A stretch of 64,000 nucleotides of DNA, from the NCBI RefSeq assembly GCF_001422285.1, contig NZ_LMMO01000004.1, positions 631 through 64,630 of the forward strand, written 5' to 3'. Positions 23,779 to 31,992 of this stretch are shown here, piece by piece (positions within the stretch are counted from its first letter, which is position 1; each line of letters begins with the position of its first letter). The stretch comes from Frigoribacterium sp. Leaf263. GTDB lineage: Bacteria; Actinomycetota; Actinomycetes; Actinomycetales; Microbacteriaceae. The notes beneath the pieces are model-generated. The model was not told where the DNA came from and ran no database searches. It saw only the letters and a list, made by a program, of their open reading frames with translations. The position numbers and the translations under genes are program-made.

Positions 23779-24779
23779 ACACCAGACGACGACTCCTGAC
23801 GGCCGCGGCCGTCGCCGCCGCCGCAGCCCTCACCCTCGCCGGGTGCGGCACCACCGAGGCCACCGACGCCGAGGGCGAGGGCTCCGGCTCGACCTCCGCC
23901 TCGAGCGGCCCCATCAGCCTCACCGACGCCACCGGAGCCGAGATCACCCTCGACGGCCCGGCCACGAAGGTCGTCGGCACCGAGTGGAACGTCGTCGAGG
24001 ACCTCGTCGCCCTCGGCGTCGACCCGGTCGGCGTGGCCGACGTCGCGGGCTACCAGGCCTGGGGCGCGTCCGTGCCGCTGACCAACGACCCGGCCGACAT
24101 CGGCACGCGGGGCGAGCCGAGCCTCGACACCGTCGCCTCGCTGACCCCCGACCTGATCGTCGCGACCACCGACCTGCCGGCCGACGCCGTCACGCAGCTG
24201 CGCGAGATCGCCCCCGTGCTGCAGATCACCTCGGCCGACGCCTCGCGTCAGATCGAGAACGCGACCGACAACCTCGACCTCATCGCGAAGGCGACGGGCA
24301 CCGAGGACCAGGCGACCGAGGTCAAGCAGGCCTTCGACGACGCCCTGGCCGACGGCAGGCAGGCCATCGCCGACGCCGGGCTCGAGGGCACCGACGTCGC
24401 CTTCGCCGACGGCTACGTCGACGCCGGCCAGGTGGGCATCCGCCCCTACGCCGCCGGCTCGCTCGTCGGCGACGTCACCGAGGAGCTCGGTCTCACCAAC
24501 GCCTGGACCGTCGAGGGCGATCCCGCCTACGGCCTCGCTGCGACCGACGTCGAGGGCCTCACGCAGCTGCCCGACGACACGCGGTTCCTCTACATCACGA
24601 ACGAGGTCGACGGCGACGACCCGTTCGCCGACGTGCTCGGCGACAACGCCGTGTGGAAGTCGCTGCCCTTCGTCGAGTCGGGCGACGTGGACCGTCTGCC
24701 CGACGGCATCTGGATGTTCGGCGGACCGGCCGCGATGACGGCCTACGTCGACGCCGTCGTCTCGACCCTGACCGACTGA
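23775..24779 (+). CDS. iron-siderophore ABC transporter substrate-binding lipoprotein
   Basis: The 334-residue lipoprotein has a basic N-terminus (NTRRRLL), a hydrophobic stretch and the lipobox LTLAGC, with Cys at about residue 23. The mature part is a class III periplasmic-type binding protein (FecB/PF01497 pattern: VVGTEWNVVEDLVALGV, then PSLDTVASLTPDLIVATTDL). It captures the ferric siderophore at the membrane surface and passes it to the fused permease downstream. The siderophore type cannot be read from the sequence. Confidence 0.92.
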   Translation: MNTRRRLLTAAAVAAAAALTLAGCGTTEATDAEGEGSGSTSASSGPISLTDATGAEITLDGPATKVVGTEWNVVEDLVALGVDPVGVADVAGYQAWGASVPLTNDPADIGTRGEPSLDTVASLTPDLIVATTDLPADAVTQLREIAPVLQITSADASRQIENATDNLDLIAKATGTEDQATEVKQAFDDALADGRQAIADAGLEGTDVAFADGYVDAGQVGIRPYAAGSLVGDVTEELGLTNAWTVEGDPAYGLAATDVEGLTQLPDDTRFLYITNEVDGDDPFADVLGDNAVWKSLPFVESGDVDRLPDGIWMFGGPAAMTAYVDAVVSTLTD

Positions 24780-24801
24780 CCCGACGGCAGGCGCACCGAC
24801 C

Positions 24802-26916
24802 GTGACCACGATCGTCACCCCGACCGATCCCGTCCCGCCGACCCGGCAGGGACGCACCGAGCGAGCGCAGGAGGCGCGGGTCGCCGCGCCCCGCCGGCTC
24901 ACCCCTCGGTCGGTCGGGGTGACGATCGCGCTGGTCGCCGTCGTCGTGCTCCTCGCCCTCGTCGACGTCACGCAGGGCACCGCCGACGTGGGGCCCCGCC
25001 AGGTGTGGCAGGCCCTGACGGGGACCGCGACGGCGGGTGACGCGTCCGTGGTGGTCGCATCGCGCCTCCCCCGCATGGTCGCCGGTCTCGTCGTCGGGAT
25101 CGCCCTCGGTGCGGCCGGGGCCGCGCTGCAGCAGATCAGCCGCAACGTGCTCGCATCGCCCGACACGCTCGCCGTCAACGCGGGCGCCGCCGCGGCGCTG
25201 GCCGTCGCCGCGGTGACCGGTCTGACGCTGCCGCTGCTGGCCTCGTCGGGCGTCGCCTTCGCCGGCGGTCTCGCGGCGGCCGCCGTCGTGCTGGCCCTGT
25301 CGGGGCTCGGATCGGGCACCGTTCGTCTCGTGCTGGCGGGCAGCGCCCTCGCCCTGGGGCTCGCCTCGGTGACGAGCGCGCTGCTCCTGCTGTTCCCGCA
25401 GCAGACCGTCGGCCTGTACCAGTGGGGGCAGGGCAGCATCTCGCAGAACGGCTTCGCGGGCGTCGCCCAGCTGACGCCCGTCGTCGTGGTCGGCCTCGTC
25501 GTGCTGCTGCTCTGCTCGACCCGCATCGACGCGCTCGCCCTCGGCGACGACGCGGCGCGGAGCGTCGGGGTCGACGTCCGCACCACGCGCGTGGTCGCGG
25601 TGCTGGCCGCCGTGCTGCTCTCGGCCGCCGCCGTGACCCTCGCCGGGCCGATCGGCTTCGTCGGACTGTGCGCCCCCGCCCTGGTGCGACTGATGCGGCG
25701 GGTCGTCCCCGCCGTCCGGCGCTCGGTCGTGCTGATGCCGCTCGCAGGGCTCGCCGGGGCCGGGCTCGTGCTCGGCGCCGACGTGCTGCTGCGGGCGCTG
25801 GTCGGAGCCGAGGCCTCGGTGCAGGTGCCCACGGGCCTCGTGACCTCGCTGCTCGGCGCGGTGTTCCTCGTCGTGCTGGCGTTCCGCGCCCGCGACCACG
25901 CCGGGGCGACGCCGGTCGAACGCCACCCGATCGTGTCGCGCCGCCGGTACGTCGTGACGGTGGTCGTCGTCGCGGCCGCGCTGCTCGGCGTCGTCGTCGG
26001 CTCGGTGCTGCTCGGCGACACGAAGCTGCTGCTGGGCGACGTCGTCAACTGGGTCGGCGGCCGGTCGGGCCCGATCGTCAGCTACGTGCTCGACACCCGT
26101 GTGCCGCGCGTGGTCGCGGCCGTCACCGCCGGGGCCGCTCTCGCCCTGGCCGGCTCGCTCGTGCAGGGGGCGACCCGCAACCCGTTGGCCGAGCCCGGCA
26201 TCATCGGCGTGACCGGCGGGGCCGGACTCGGCGCCGTGCTGCTCGTGACCACGGTGCCCGCCGCCACGGGCTGGAGCGTCGCCGCCGCCGCGTTCGCCGG
26301 CGCCGTGCTCGCCTCGCTGATCGTCTTCGGACTCGCGGCGCGCAGCGGCTTCGCCCAGAACCGCCTCGTGCTGATCGGGATCGGCGTCGCGACGGCGACC
26401 ACCGCCTCCATCAGCCTCCTGATCGTCCTGACCGACCCGTTCAACGGGGCGAAGGCGCTCACCTGGCTGTCGGGATCGACGTACGGCCGCACGCTCCCCG
26501 ACTCGGCGCCCGTCGCGGTGGCCCTGGTGCTGGCGCTCGTCGTCGTGGCCGGACGTCGCCGCAGCCTGGACCTCGTGGGGGTCGACGACGACACGCCGCG
26601 CCTCCTCGGGGTGTCGCTGTCGCGGTCGCGCCTGGTGTTCCTGTCGCTGGCCGTGCTGCTGACCGCGACGGCCGTCTCGGCGGTCGGCGTCGTCGGCTTC
26701 GTCGGCCTCGTCGCACCGCACGCGGCCCGCGCGCTGGTCGGACGCCGGAGCGCCCGCGTCGTGCCGGTCGCCGTGCTGCTCGGCGCCCTGCTCGTGGGGC
26801 TGGCCGACGTGCTCGGACGCACCGCGATCGCACCCGCCCAGCTCGGCGCGGGGCTGCTGACCGCCGTGATCGGGACGCCGTACTTCGTCTGGCTGCTCTG
26901 GCGCGGACGCCGCTGA
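24802..26916 (+). CDS. fused FecCD-type iron-siderophore permease (two permease domains)
   Basis: The 704-residue protein is a tandem fusion of two FecCD permeases, each with about ten membrane helices: domain 1 at about 35-355 and domain 2 at about 372-700. Each has the LPRMVAGLVVGIALGAAGAALQQ or VPRVVAAVTAGAALALAGSLVQ start and a GxxxFVGLxAPxxxR motif. Fused permeases of this kind replace two separate subunits, as in FhuB. The N-terminal cytosolic tail contains a dispersed repeat copy read as AQEARVAAPRR (24868), and a second copy (26597) encodes TPRLLGVS in domain 2. The GTG start follows the binding protein by 22 bases. Confidence 0.93.
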   Translation: MTTIVTPTDPVPPTRQGRTERAQEARVAAPRRLTPRSVGVTIALVAVVVLLALVDVTQGTADVGPRQVWQALTGTATAGDASVVVASRLPRMVAGLVVGIALGAAGAALQQISRNVLASPDTLAVNAGAAAALAVAAVTGLTLPLLASSGVAFAGGLAAAAVVLALSGLGSGTVRLVLAGSALALGLASVTSALLLLFPQQTVGLYQWGQGSISQNGFAGVAQLTPVVVVGLVVLLLCSTRIDALALGDDAARSVGVDVRTTRVVAVLAAVLLSAAAVTLAGPIGFVGLCAPALVRLMRRVVPAVRRSVVLMPLAGLAGAGLVLGADVLLRALVGAEASVQVPTGLVTSLLGAVFLVVLAFRARDHAGATPVERHPIVSRRRYVVTVVVVAAALLGVVVGSVLLGDTKLLLGDVVNWVGGRSGPIVSYVLDTRVPRVVAAVTAGAALALAGSLVQGATRNPLAEPGIIGVTGGAGLGAVLLVTTVPAATGWSVAAAAFAGAVLASLIVFGLAARSGFAQNRLVLIGIGVATATTASISLLIVLTDPFNGAKALTWLSGSTYGRTLPDSAPVAVALVLALVVVAGRRRSLDLVGVDDDTPRLLGVSLSRSRLVFLSLAVLLTATAVSAVGVVGFVGLVAPHAARALVGRRSARVVPVAVLLGALLVGLADVLGRTAIAPAQLGAGLLTAVIGTPYFVWLLWRGRR

Positions 26917-26964
26917 CGCTGACGCCGCTGCGGGTGTGGCATGCCGCCGAGACCATCGACTGCC

Positions 26965-27023
26965 CGAACGACGCAATCGACGCCCGACGACGCGCTCAAC
27001 GCTCGAACGACGCACTCGACGCC
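26965..27023 (+). repeat. degenerate 20-bp tandem repeat
   Basis: Three degenerate copies of a unit like CGAACGACGCACTCGACGCC lie between the permease gene and the RbsD/FucU gene. A -10-like TAGCCT follows at 27054. Confidence 0.6.
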
Positions 27024-27115
27024 CCGGGCGACGCGCCCGGCGCCCCCACGTCGCTAGCCTGGGCGACGGCAGCGGCGTCGACGGCGACCCCGCGCCATCG
27101 ACACGAGGAGGACGC

Positions 27116-27550
27116 ATGCTCAAGGGCATCGATCCGATCCTGGGAGGCGCGCTGCTGCACCTCCTGGACGACATGGGCCACGGCGATCAGCTGCTGGTCG
27201 TCGACCGCAACTTCCCCGCAGCGTCGACGGGGCTCCCCGTGGTGCGGGTGGGCGAGGCGACGATGTCGCGGGTGATCGGGGCGCTGCTCGGCGTGTTCCC
27301 CCTCGACGAGTTCGTCGACACGCCCCTCGAGCGCATGGAGGTCGACGGCGATCCGGCCGTCACCACCGCCGAGCAGGACGCCGTGCTCGACATCGCCCGC
27401 GCAGCGCACCCGAAGCCGCTCGAGTGGGGCGTCATCCCGCGGCTCGACTTCTACGAGCGCGCCCGCGGGGCGTTCGCCGTGGTGCACGTGCTCGACCCGG
27501 CCCCGTGGGGCTGCTTCGTGCTGCAGAAGGGCGTCGTCTTCGACGAGTGA
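27116..27550 (+). CDS. RbsD/FucU family sugar mutarotase
   Basis: The 144-residue cytosolic protein belongs to the RbsD/FucU family, which interconverts anomers of ribose or fucose. The conserved start MLKGIDPILGGALLHLLDDMGHGD contains the catalytic-type His and Asp residues, and ERARGAFAVVHVLDPAPWGCFVLQKGV forms the C-terminal part. The overall pattern (LDDMGHGDQLLVVDRNFPA) is closer to FucU than Rbs[12 protein letters not shown] precedes the ATG, a strong ribosome binding site. No sugar transporter or kinase gene is adjacent. Confidence 0.9.
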   Translation: MLKGIDPILGGALLHLLDDMGHGDQLLVVDRNFPAASTGLPVVRVGEATMSRVIGALLGVFPLDEFVDTPLERMEVDGDPAVTTAEQDAVLDIARAAHPKPLEWGVIPRLDFYERARGAFAVVHVLDPAPWGCFVLQKGVVFDE

Positions 27551-27577
27551 CCCCGGGAGGCGCAGGTCGGCCGGACC

Positions 27578-27588
27578 CAGGAGGCGCG
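27578..27588 (+). repeat. dispersed repeat copy, intergenic
   Basis: ACCCAGGAGGCGCGGGTC lies 28 bases after the RbsD/FucU stop. A degenerate second copy (GGGAGGCGCAGGTC) immediately precedes it at about 27555. Confidence 0.85.
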
Positions 27589-27673
27589 GGTCATGTGGCC
27601 GCACCACCTCCCGACCTCGCACGGTGGTCCGAACAGGCCCCTCCGCAAGAACCGGAGGGCACCTTCCGCCCAC

Positions 27674-27913
27674 TCAGCCCTGGCGGGCGACCGCGCGATC
27701 GGCCTGCTCGCGCGTGAGGTCGGTGAGCCCGCCGCAGTTGCTGCACTGGTTCGTGTACCGCGATCGGACGGTGAACAGCGGCACGAAGAACAGCGTGAAC
27801 CTCGTCGCGAGCTTCTCGACGCGCTGCGGCACGTTCTTGTCGCAGTAGCCGCAGATGAACACGACGGTCACGAGCAGGGTGCGGCGGACGGACGTGCCGA
27901 AGAGGAGGAACAT
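27674..27913 (-). CDS. small zinc-ribbon membrane-associated protein
   Basis: The 79-residue protein carries two CxxC pairs, ICGYCDKN (about 20-25) and NQCSNCGGL (about 56-62), that can bind one zinc ion. Between them is a hydrophobic stretch TRFTLFFVPLFTV. This is the layout of small actinobacterial zinc-ribbon proteins of unknown function. ATG at 27913. Its promoter faces the divergent lipoprotein gene. Confidence 0.75.
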   Translation of the reverse strand: MFLLFGTSVRRTLLVTVVFICGYCDKNVPQRVEKLATRFTLFFVPLFTVRSRYTNQCSNCGGLTDLTREQADRAVARQG

Positions 27914-28084
27914 GCCTCGACCGTAGTCCGCCCCGATGTCACGACCCCGACGGCTGCATCGGGTGCGCCGCGACCCACACACGCACGCCTCCAGCGTCCG
28001 GCATCCGGCACTAGGCGCGGGCCGCGGGCCGCGGGCCGCGAGGCCGGCCGCCTGGGCGACGGGTGTTGCGTGATCGTGACGACC

Positions 28085-28095
28085 CGCGCCTCCTC
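28085..28095 (-). repeat. dispersed repeat copy beside a -10 box
   Basis: The full consensus CGACCCGCGCCTCCTCGGC (28080-28098) ends five bases before TAGCGT (28103-28108), the likely -10 box of the downstream lipoprotein gene. Confidence 0.9.
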
Positions 28096-28111
28096 GGCTT
28101 GATAGCGTCGG

Positions 28112-29275
28112 ATGATGGGGACGACTACGCGACTGTGGCAGGGGTTCATCGGCGGAGCGGCGGCGGTGATGCTGCTGGCCGGGTGCACGGCAGGAGGTGC
28201 GGGTGACGGCGGATCCGCCGGCCCCACCCCCACGGGCGGCGGCGACTCCAGCCCGTCGGCCGACCCCTCGTCCTCGTCGACGCCGTCCTCCGATGCCGGC
28301 GGCGCCTCGGCCGAGCCCGTGACCGAGGTCGGTCTCGACTGCGCCGGCCTGCTCGACTCCGCCACGGTCAGCGCCGTGCAGGGCGAGTGGGTGTCGCAGG
28401 ACTACTACGCGCGGGCCGACGCCGAGCCCTCCGACTACGCGGTGGCCCAAGAGGGCGGGATCGTCTGCACGTGGAACAACGGCCGGGCCTCCGACGGCAA
28501 GAACAATCCGATCCCCCGCAGCGGCTACACGGGTCTGCTGGTGCAGGTGCTGCCGCACGCCGACGAGCAGTACGCGCAGCTCGTGGCGACCTACGACGGC
28601 GACCCCGGCCTCGACTGCTTCGGCAACATGAGCGTCGAGAACCAGAGCCTCGCCGGCTGCACCTTCGACACGCTGATCGACGGCACCTGGGTGAGCCTGC
28701 TCGCGACGGGCCTCGACGTGCCCGAGGGCAGCACCTCCGAGAAGGCGATCGACCCGATCGTCCGCGAGATCACCGATGCGGTGACGGCAGCCGACGTCTC
28801 CGACGAGCCGTGGCCGCTCGGCGGGGCGCTGCCGAACTGGACGTGCGATGTCGACCAGCCCTACGACGCGGCCGCCCTGGGACTCGACGGCGAGACCCGC
28901 ATCGAGCTGGCCGGGGGCGGCTACTCGGTGTACGCGGCGGCCTGGCAGCGCGCCCAGGCGTCGAACTGCTTCACGGCGCTCGACGGCGCCGGCGCCCCGC
29001 AGACGTCGATCATCGAGGAGAGCGCGCTGGTCGGCGGCGCCTGGGCTCTCGACCAGCGCCTCGCGTTCGGGCACGTCGACCCGGCGTCCGAGGTCGAGGT
29101 GACCGGTCTCGCCGAGGGCGACCGCGCCTACCGCACCTGCGCCGAGACGTGCATCACCGACCTGGTGCTCGGCGACGACTGGGTGCGCCTGAGCGTGAAC
29201 CCGGTCGCGATCCCCGACGTCGAGGCCACCAGCGTCGCGCTGACCGAGCAGTACGTGGCGCGCGCGGCGGCGTAG
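28112..29275 (+). CDS. hypothetical exported lipoprotein
   Basis: The 387-residue protein has a signal peptide with lipobox MLLAGC (Cys at about 25), a disordered Gly/Ser/Pro-rich linker to about residue 70, and a globular extracellular part with several cysteines (GLDCAGLLD, GIVCTWNN, LDCFGNM, AGCTFD, WTCDVD, NCFTAL, RTCAETC) likely forming disulfides. The two halves share spacing around WTCD and CTWN, suggesting an internal duplication. No enzymatic motif is visible. ATG at 28112 or 28115; the -10 box is only a few bases upstream, so the mRNA has almost no leader. Confidence 0.8.
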   Translation: MMGTTTRLWQGFIGGAAAVMLLAGCTAGGAGDGGSAGPTPTGGGDSSPSADPSSSSTPSSDAGGASAEPVTEVGLDCAGLLDSATVSAVQGEWVSQDYYARADAEPSDYAVAQEGGIVCTWNNGRASDGKNNPIPRSGYTGLLVQVLPHADEQYAQLVATYDGDPGLDCFGNMSVENQSLAGCTFDTLIDGTWVSLLATGLDVPEGSTSEKAIDPIVREITDAVTAADVSDEPWPLGGALPNWTCDVDQPYDAAALGLDGETRIELAGGGYSVYAAAWQRAQASNCFTALDGAGAPQTSIIEESALVGGAWALDQRLAFGHVDPASEVEVTGLAEGDRAYRTCAETCITDLVLGDDWVRLSVNPVAIPDVEATSVALTEQYVARAAA

Positions 29276-29328
29276 GCGCGACGGCGGCTGCCTGGACCAC
29301 CGGCACCTCCTCGTCCAGACTGGAGCGC

Positions 29329-29742
29329 ATGGCACCCCGGATCACCGACGCGACCACCAAGGCCGGCATCGTCATCGTCGGCTACATCGCCGTGTTCATG
29401 CTCGGACTCACGTCGGCCCTCCTGGTGGGCGGTGTCGGCGGCACCATCGCGAGCGTCGCGCTCGCTCTGGCCGTCGTGCTGTTCTGCGCCCGCACGTTCC
29501 GGGCCCCGGGCGAGCCGATCGCGCCGCCCCGCCCCTGGTGGAAGCTCACGGGCGGCCGCACGTCGGGTCTCGTCGTCGGGGGCCTCTGCGTGCTGCAGGT
29601 CGTCGGCCAGCTGGCGTCGGCACGGGTGTCCGACGGGGCCGGCTGGAGCCTCCCCGCCGCGCTGCTCTCCGCCGTGCTCGCCGCGGCGTTCGTGCACTCG
29701 GCCCTGCGGCAGCCGGCCCGCCGGGCCTCGCCCGACGCGTAG
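29329..29742 (+). CDS. hypothetical four-helix membrane protein
   Basis: The 137-residue protein has four predicted membrane helices (about 10-32, 36-54, 78-98 and 106-126) separated by a short basic loop (RTFRAPGEPIAPPRPWWK). I recognise no family. It follows the lipoprotein gene by 53 bases and may be co-transcribed. TGGAG lies shortly before the ATG. Confidence 0.65.
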   Translation: MAPRITDATTKAGIVIVGYIAVFMLGLTSALLVGGVGGTIASVALALAVVLFCARTFRAPGEPIAPPRPWWKLTGGRTSGLVVGGLCVLQVVGQLASARVSDGAGWSLPAALLSAVLAAAFVHSALRQPARRASPDA

Positions 29743-29802
29743 CGGAGAAGCCCGGACCAGATCCTGAGCGGTACGCGCCGGAGCTGGAGAGGGACCGGAG
29801 CC

Positions 29803-29813
29803 GAGGAGGCGCG
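29803..29813 (+). repeat. dispersed repeat copy next to tRNA-Gly
   Basis: GAGCCGAGGAGGCGCGAGAC lies 11 bases beyond the 3' end of the tRNA. With the inverted copy at 29936 it brackets the tRNA gene. Confidence 0.85.
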
Positions 29814-29823
29814 AGACGGTCGG

Positions 29824-29897
29824 TGGAGCGAGTGACGGGAATCGAACCCGCGCTACCAGCTTGGGAAGCTGGAGTTCTACCATTGAACTACACTCGC
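29824..29897 (-). tRNA. tRNA-Gly (anticodon CCC)
   Basis: The minus strand folds into a complete cloverleaf: acceptor GCGAGTG/CACTCGC, D-arm with AGTTCAATGGTAGAAC, anticodon stem CCAGC/GCTGG with loop TTCCCAA, T-arm GCGGGTTCGATTCCCGT, and an encoded CCA end. The loop gives anticodon CCC, which reads GGG. A TATAGT -10 box lies about 26 bases upstream (29924-29929). Confidence 0.96.
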
Positions 29898-29923
29898 GTG
29901 CCGCGTCGGACGCGGACCAGTCC

Positions 29924-29929
29924 ACTATA
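29924..29929 (-). promoter_or_regulatory. -10 box of tRNA-Gly
   Basis: TATAGT on the minus strand, 27 bases upstream of the mature tRNA. The dispersed repeat at 29931-29949 occupies the spacer just upstream of it. Confidence 0.6.
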
Positions 29930-29935
29930 GCGACC

Positions 29936-29946
29936 CGCGCCTCCTC
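29936..29946 (-). repeat. dispersed repeat copy in the tRNA promoter spacer
   Basis: The full 19-base consensus CGACCCGCGCCTCCTCGGC (29931-29949) begins directly beside the tRNA-Gly -10 box. Confidence 0.9.
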
Positions 29947-30048
29947 GGCCGCTCCGACCATCGGACGCCCGCGGATCGAGTGGTCGGAAGATGACCTGCA
30001 CTCCCCCGCGACGAGCATGTTCCGACCACTCGAGGCAGGGGCGCGCGA

Positions 30049-30468
30049 CTAGTGCGGCCCGACGCCGACGATCCGCAGGTCGAGCGACGGCTCGAGCAGG
30101 TCGGGCTCGAGAGCAAGCCGCCCGAGGAGGCTCTCGGCCACGTCGCGGGCGACGCGCGGCCCGGAGGCCTCGTCGCTCACGGCGATGTCCAGCGTCACAC
30201 GGGTCTCGGCCCGCGACGCGACGATGCCGACGATCGGCGCCGAGGGCCCCGTCGCCGGCGAGTCCGAGCCGGCCCCGCCAACGCCCCCGTCGCCAGCCGG
30301 GTCGCCGTCGCCTCCGTCGCCCCCGCCGACCACCGCGGTCAGCCCGTCGACCGCGCGCCGCATCGCCGTGCCGAACCCCGGGCGCGCCTGCACGCGCACC
30401 ACGCCGGGCGTCTCGGCGGCGAGCGCCCCGAGCTCGGTGGCCAGTCGTGACAGCTGCCGATCGTCCAT
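30049..30468 (-). CDS. hypothetical protein of the sigma/Asp23 cluster
   Basis: The 139-residue protein has an N-terminal helix-strand unit (LATELGALAAETPGVVRVQARPG), a Gly/Asp-rich disordered insert (about 48-70), and a C-terminal ferredoxin-like half (RVTLDIAVSDEASGPRVARDVAESL). This resembles the Asp23-type alkaline-shock fold broken by a linker. It overlaps the preceding Asp23-like gene by one base (TGATG), so it belongs to the same operon and probably works in envelope stress. Confidence 0.65.
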   Translation of the reverse strand: MDDRQLSRLATELGALAAETPGVVRVQARPGFGTAMRRAVDGLTAVVGGGDGGDGDPAGDGGVGGAGSDSPATGPSAPIVGIVASRAETRVTLDIAVSDEASGPRVARDVAESLLGRLALEPDLLEPSLDLRIVGVGPH

Positions 30469-31259
30469 CACAGACCTCCGTCGTGTTCGTCGTCGAGCTG
30501 GTGCACGTCGCGCACGGTCACGTCGACGCCTTCGACGACGAGCTCCGTCTGCTGCTCGAGGTGCCGCACGACCGCGAGACGGACCTCGTCGGCGAGCGGC
30601 TGCACCGCCACGCCGTAGAGGGCGCTGATGGCCACGTCGACCGTCACGATCGCGTCGGGCTGCGCGACGTCGCCCACGATGGCGCACGAGATGACGAGCG
30701 CCCCGTCGACCGCGTCACCCGCCTCGCGGATCAGGCCGCGCACGGCCCCCTCGGTGATGTGGAGGGTCGTCCGCTCGTGGGTCGAGGTGAGCGGGATCTC
30801 GCGACCCGAGCGGGACTCGAGGCGCACCCGACTCATGACGTCGGCGATCCACGACGGGGCCGGGGCGGGCGTCGCGGCGACCTCGTCGCTCAGCAGCTGG
30901 TCCGAGACGCCGCGGAGCCGTCGCAGCGCGTTGAGCTGGGCGAGCGCAGACGGGTCGTCCTCGATGAGGGGGTCGTAGGGCTGCCGGCCCTCGTCGAGGT
31001 AGTCGGCGATGCGCTCGAGGCTCACACCGTCGTCGGGCGCGGCGTCGACGGCGGCGTCGAGCTCGGCCTCCGCGTCGGCCGTCGTCACGGCGTCACCGGC
31101 GGCGACGGCGCGGTCGGGGTCGAGCCCCTGCGCGAGGGCATCCGCCGTCGCGTCGGCGCCGGCGGTCGACGGGGTGGTCTCGGCGGGATCCGAGGAGGCG
31201 CGGGTCGGCCCGCTCTCGTCGCCGTCGTACCCGGAGGAGCGGGTCGGGTCGTCGCTCAT
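30468..31259 (-). CDS. Asp23/Gls24-like protein with acidic N-terminal region
   Basis: The 263-residue protein starts with a long acidic, alanine-rich region (about 1-110), with an Asp/Glu-rich helix ERIADYLDEGRQPYDPLIEDDP. The C-terminal 110 residues carry the Asp23/Gls24 pattern (LHITEGAVRGLIREAGDAVDGALVISC and VTVDVAISALYGVAVQPLADEVRLAVVRHLE). Its start overlaps the sigma-factor stop by four bases (ATGA). It may act as a membrane-envelope stress factor or as an anti-sigma partner; the latter is inference from position only. A repeat copy (31192) is read as RASSDPAE. Confidence 0.75.
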   Translation of the reverse strand: MSDDPTRSSGYDGDESGPTRASSDPAETTPSTAGADATADALAQGLDPDRAVAAGDAVTTADAEAELDAAVDAAPDDGVSLERIADYLDEGRQPYDPLIEDDPSALAQLNALRRLRGVSDQLLSDEVAATPAPAPSWIADVMSRVRLESRSGREIPLTSTHERTTLHITEGAVRGLIREAGDAVDGALVISCAIVGDVAQPDAIVTVDVAISALYGVAVQPLADEVRLAVVRHLEQQTELVVEGVDVTVRDVHQLDDEHDGGL

Positions 31260-31813
31260 CGCCAGGCCTCCATCTCTCGGGTCAGTGTCTCTCGGGCCCG
31301 GGCCAGCAGGCCTCGGACGGCGGTCACGGACGTCCCCAGGGTCTGGGCGATGTCGGCGTACGACTCGCCTCCGACCTCGCGGAGCGTCCAGACCTGGCGT
31401 TGGGTCTCGGGCAGACGGCGGAGCGCCTGACGCAGCCCCGACATCGCGTCGCCGGTGACGACGGCCCGCTCGGGATCGTCCCGGCCGCCCGGCTCGCTCG
31501 GCAGCTCGAGCTCGTCGACGTCGCTCGCGGGGCGCCGCGACCGCACGAGGTCGAACGACTTGCGCGACACGATGCGCATCATCCAGCCGCGCACGGCGGC
31601 CGGCTCCGACAGGGTCGGCAGCTCGCGCCAGATGGCGATCGACGCCTCCTGCACGGCGTCGTTCGCGTCGGCGCGTGAACTCGTCAGCCGGGTCGCGTAG
31701 GCGGTCATGAGACCGAGGTGCCGGCGGAGCAGCTGCTCGAAGGCCCTCTCGTCGCCCTCCGCGGCGCGCGACGCGAGCACGGCATCGGCCGCATCGGACA
31801 GGTCGACCGCCAC
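31256..31813 (-). CDS. ECF-type RNA polymerase sigma factor
   Basis: The 185-residue sigma factor has region 2 (AFEQLLRRHLGLMTAYATRL, then DANDAVQEASIAIWRELP) and region 4 (RLPETQRQVWTLREVGGESYADIAQTLGTSVTAVRGLLARARETL). The GTG at 31813 is chosen because the AGGAGG of a dispersed repeat copy lies four bases upstream. Another GTG at 31846 would include that repeat in the protein. Downstream genes encode Asp23-like proteins, and a divergent gene encodes another, which suggests an envelope-stress regulon. No obvious anti-sigma factor is present. Confidence 0.88.
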   Translation of the reverse strand: MAVDLSDAADAVLASRAAEGDERAFEQLLRRHLGLMTAYATRLTSSRADANDAVQEASIAIWRELPTLSEPAAVRGWMMRIVSRKSFDLVRSRRPASDVDELELPSEPGGRDDPERAVVTGDAMSGLRQALRRLPETQRQVWTLREVGGESYADIAQTLGTSVTAVRGLLARARETLTREMEAWR

Positions 31814-31824
31814 CGCGCCTCCTC
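31814..31824 (-). repeat. dispersed repeat copy acting as a ribosome binding site
   Basis: On the minus strand GCCGAGGAGGCGCG is followed directly by GTG. Its AGGAGG is therefore in Shine-Dalgarno position for the sigma-factor gene. Confidence 0.8.
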
Positions 31825-31992
31825 GGCTGTGTCGGGGCGAGGGCACATCGCTGTGACCCGACGCCCGGTGCTCCGGTAGAACGGAGCGGGACAGGGAATC
31901 CGGACGGGCACCGTGACGATGTCGCCGCCGAACGCGTCCTGCAGACGACTAAACCACGAAACCACCGCGCACACCGACAGTCAGGACACTCC

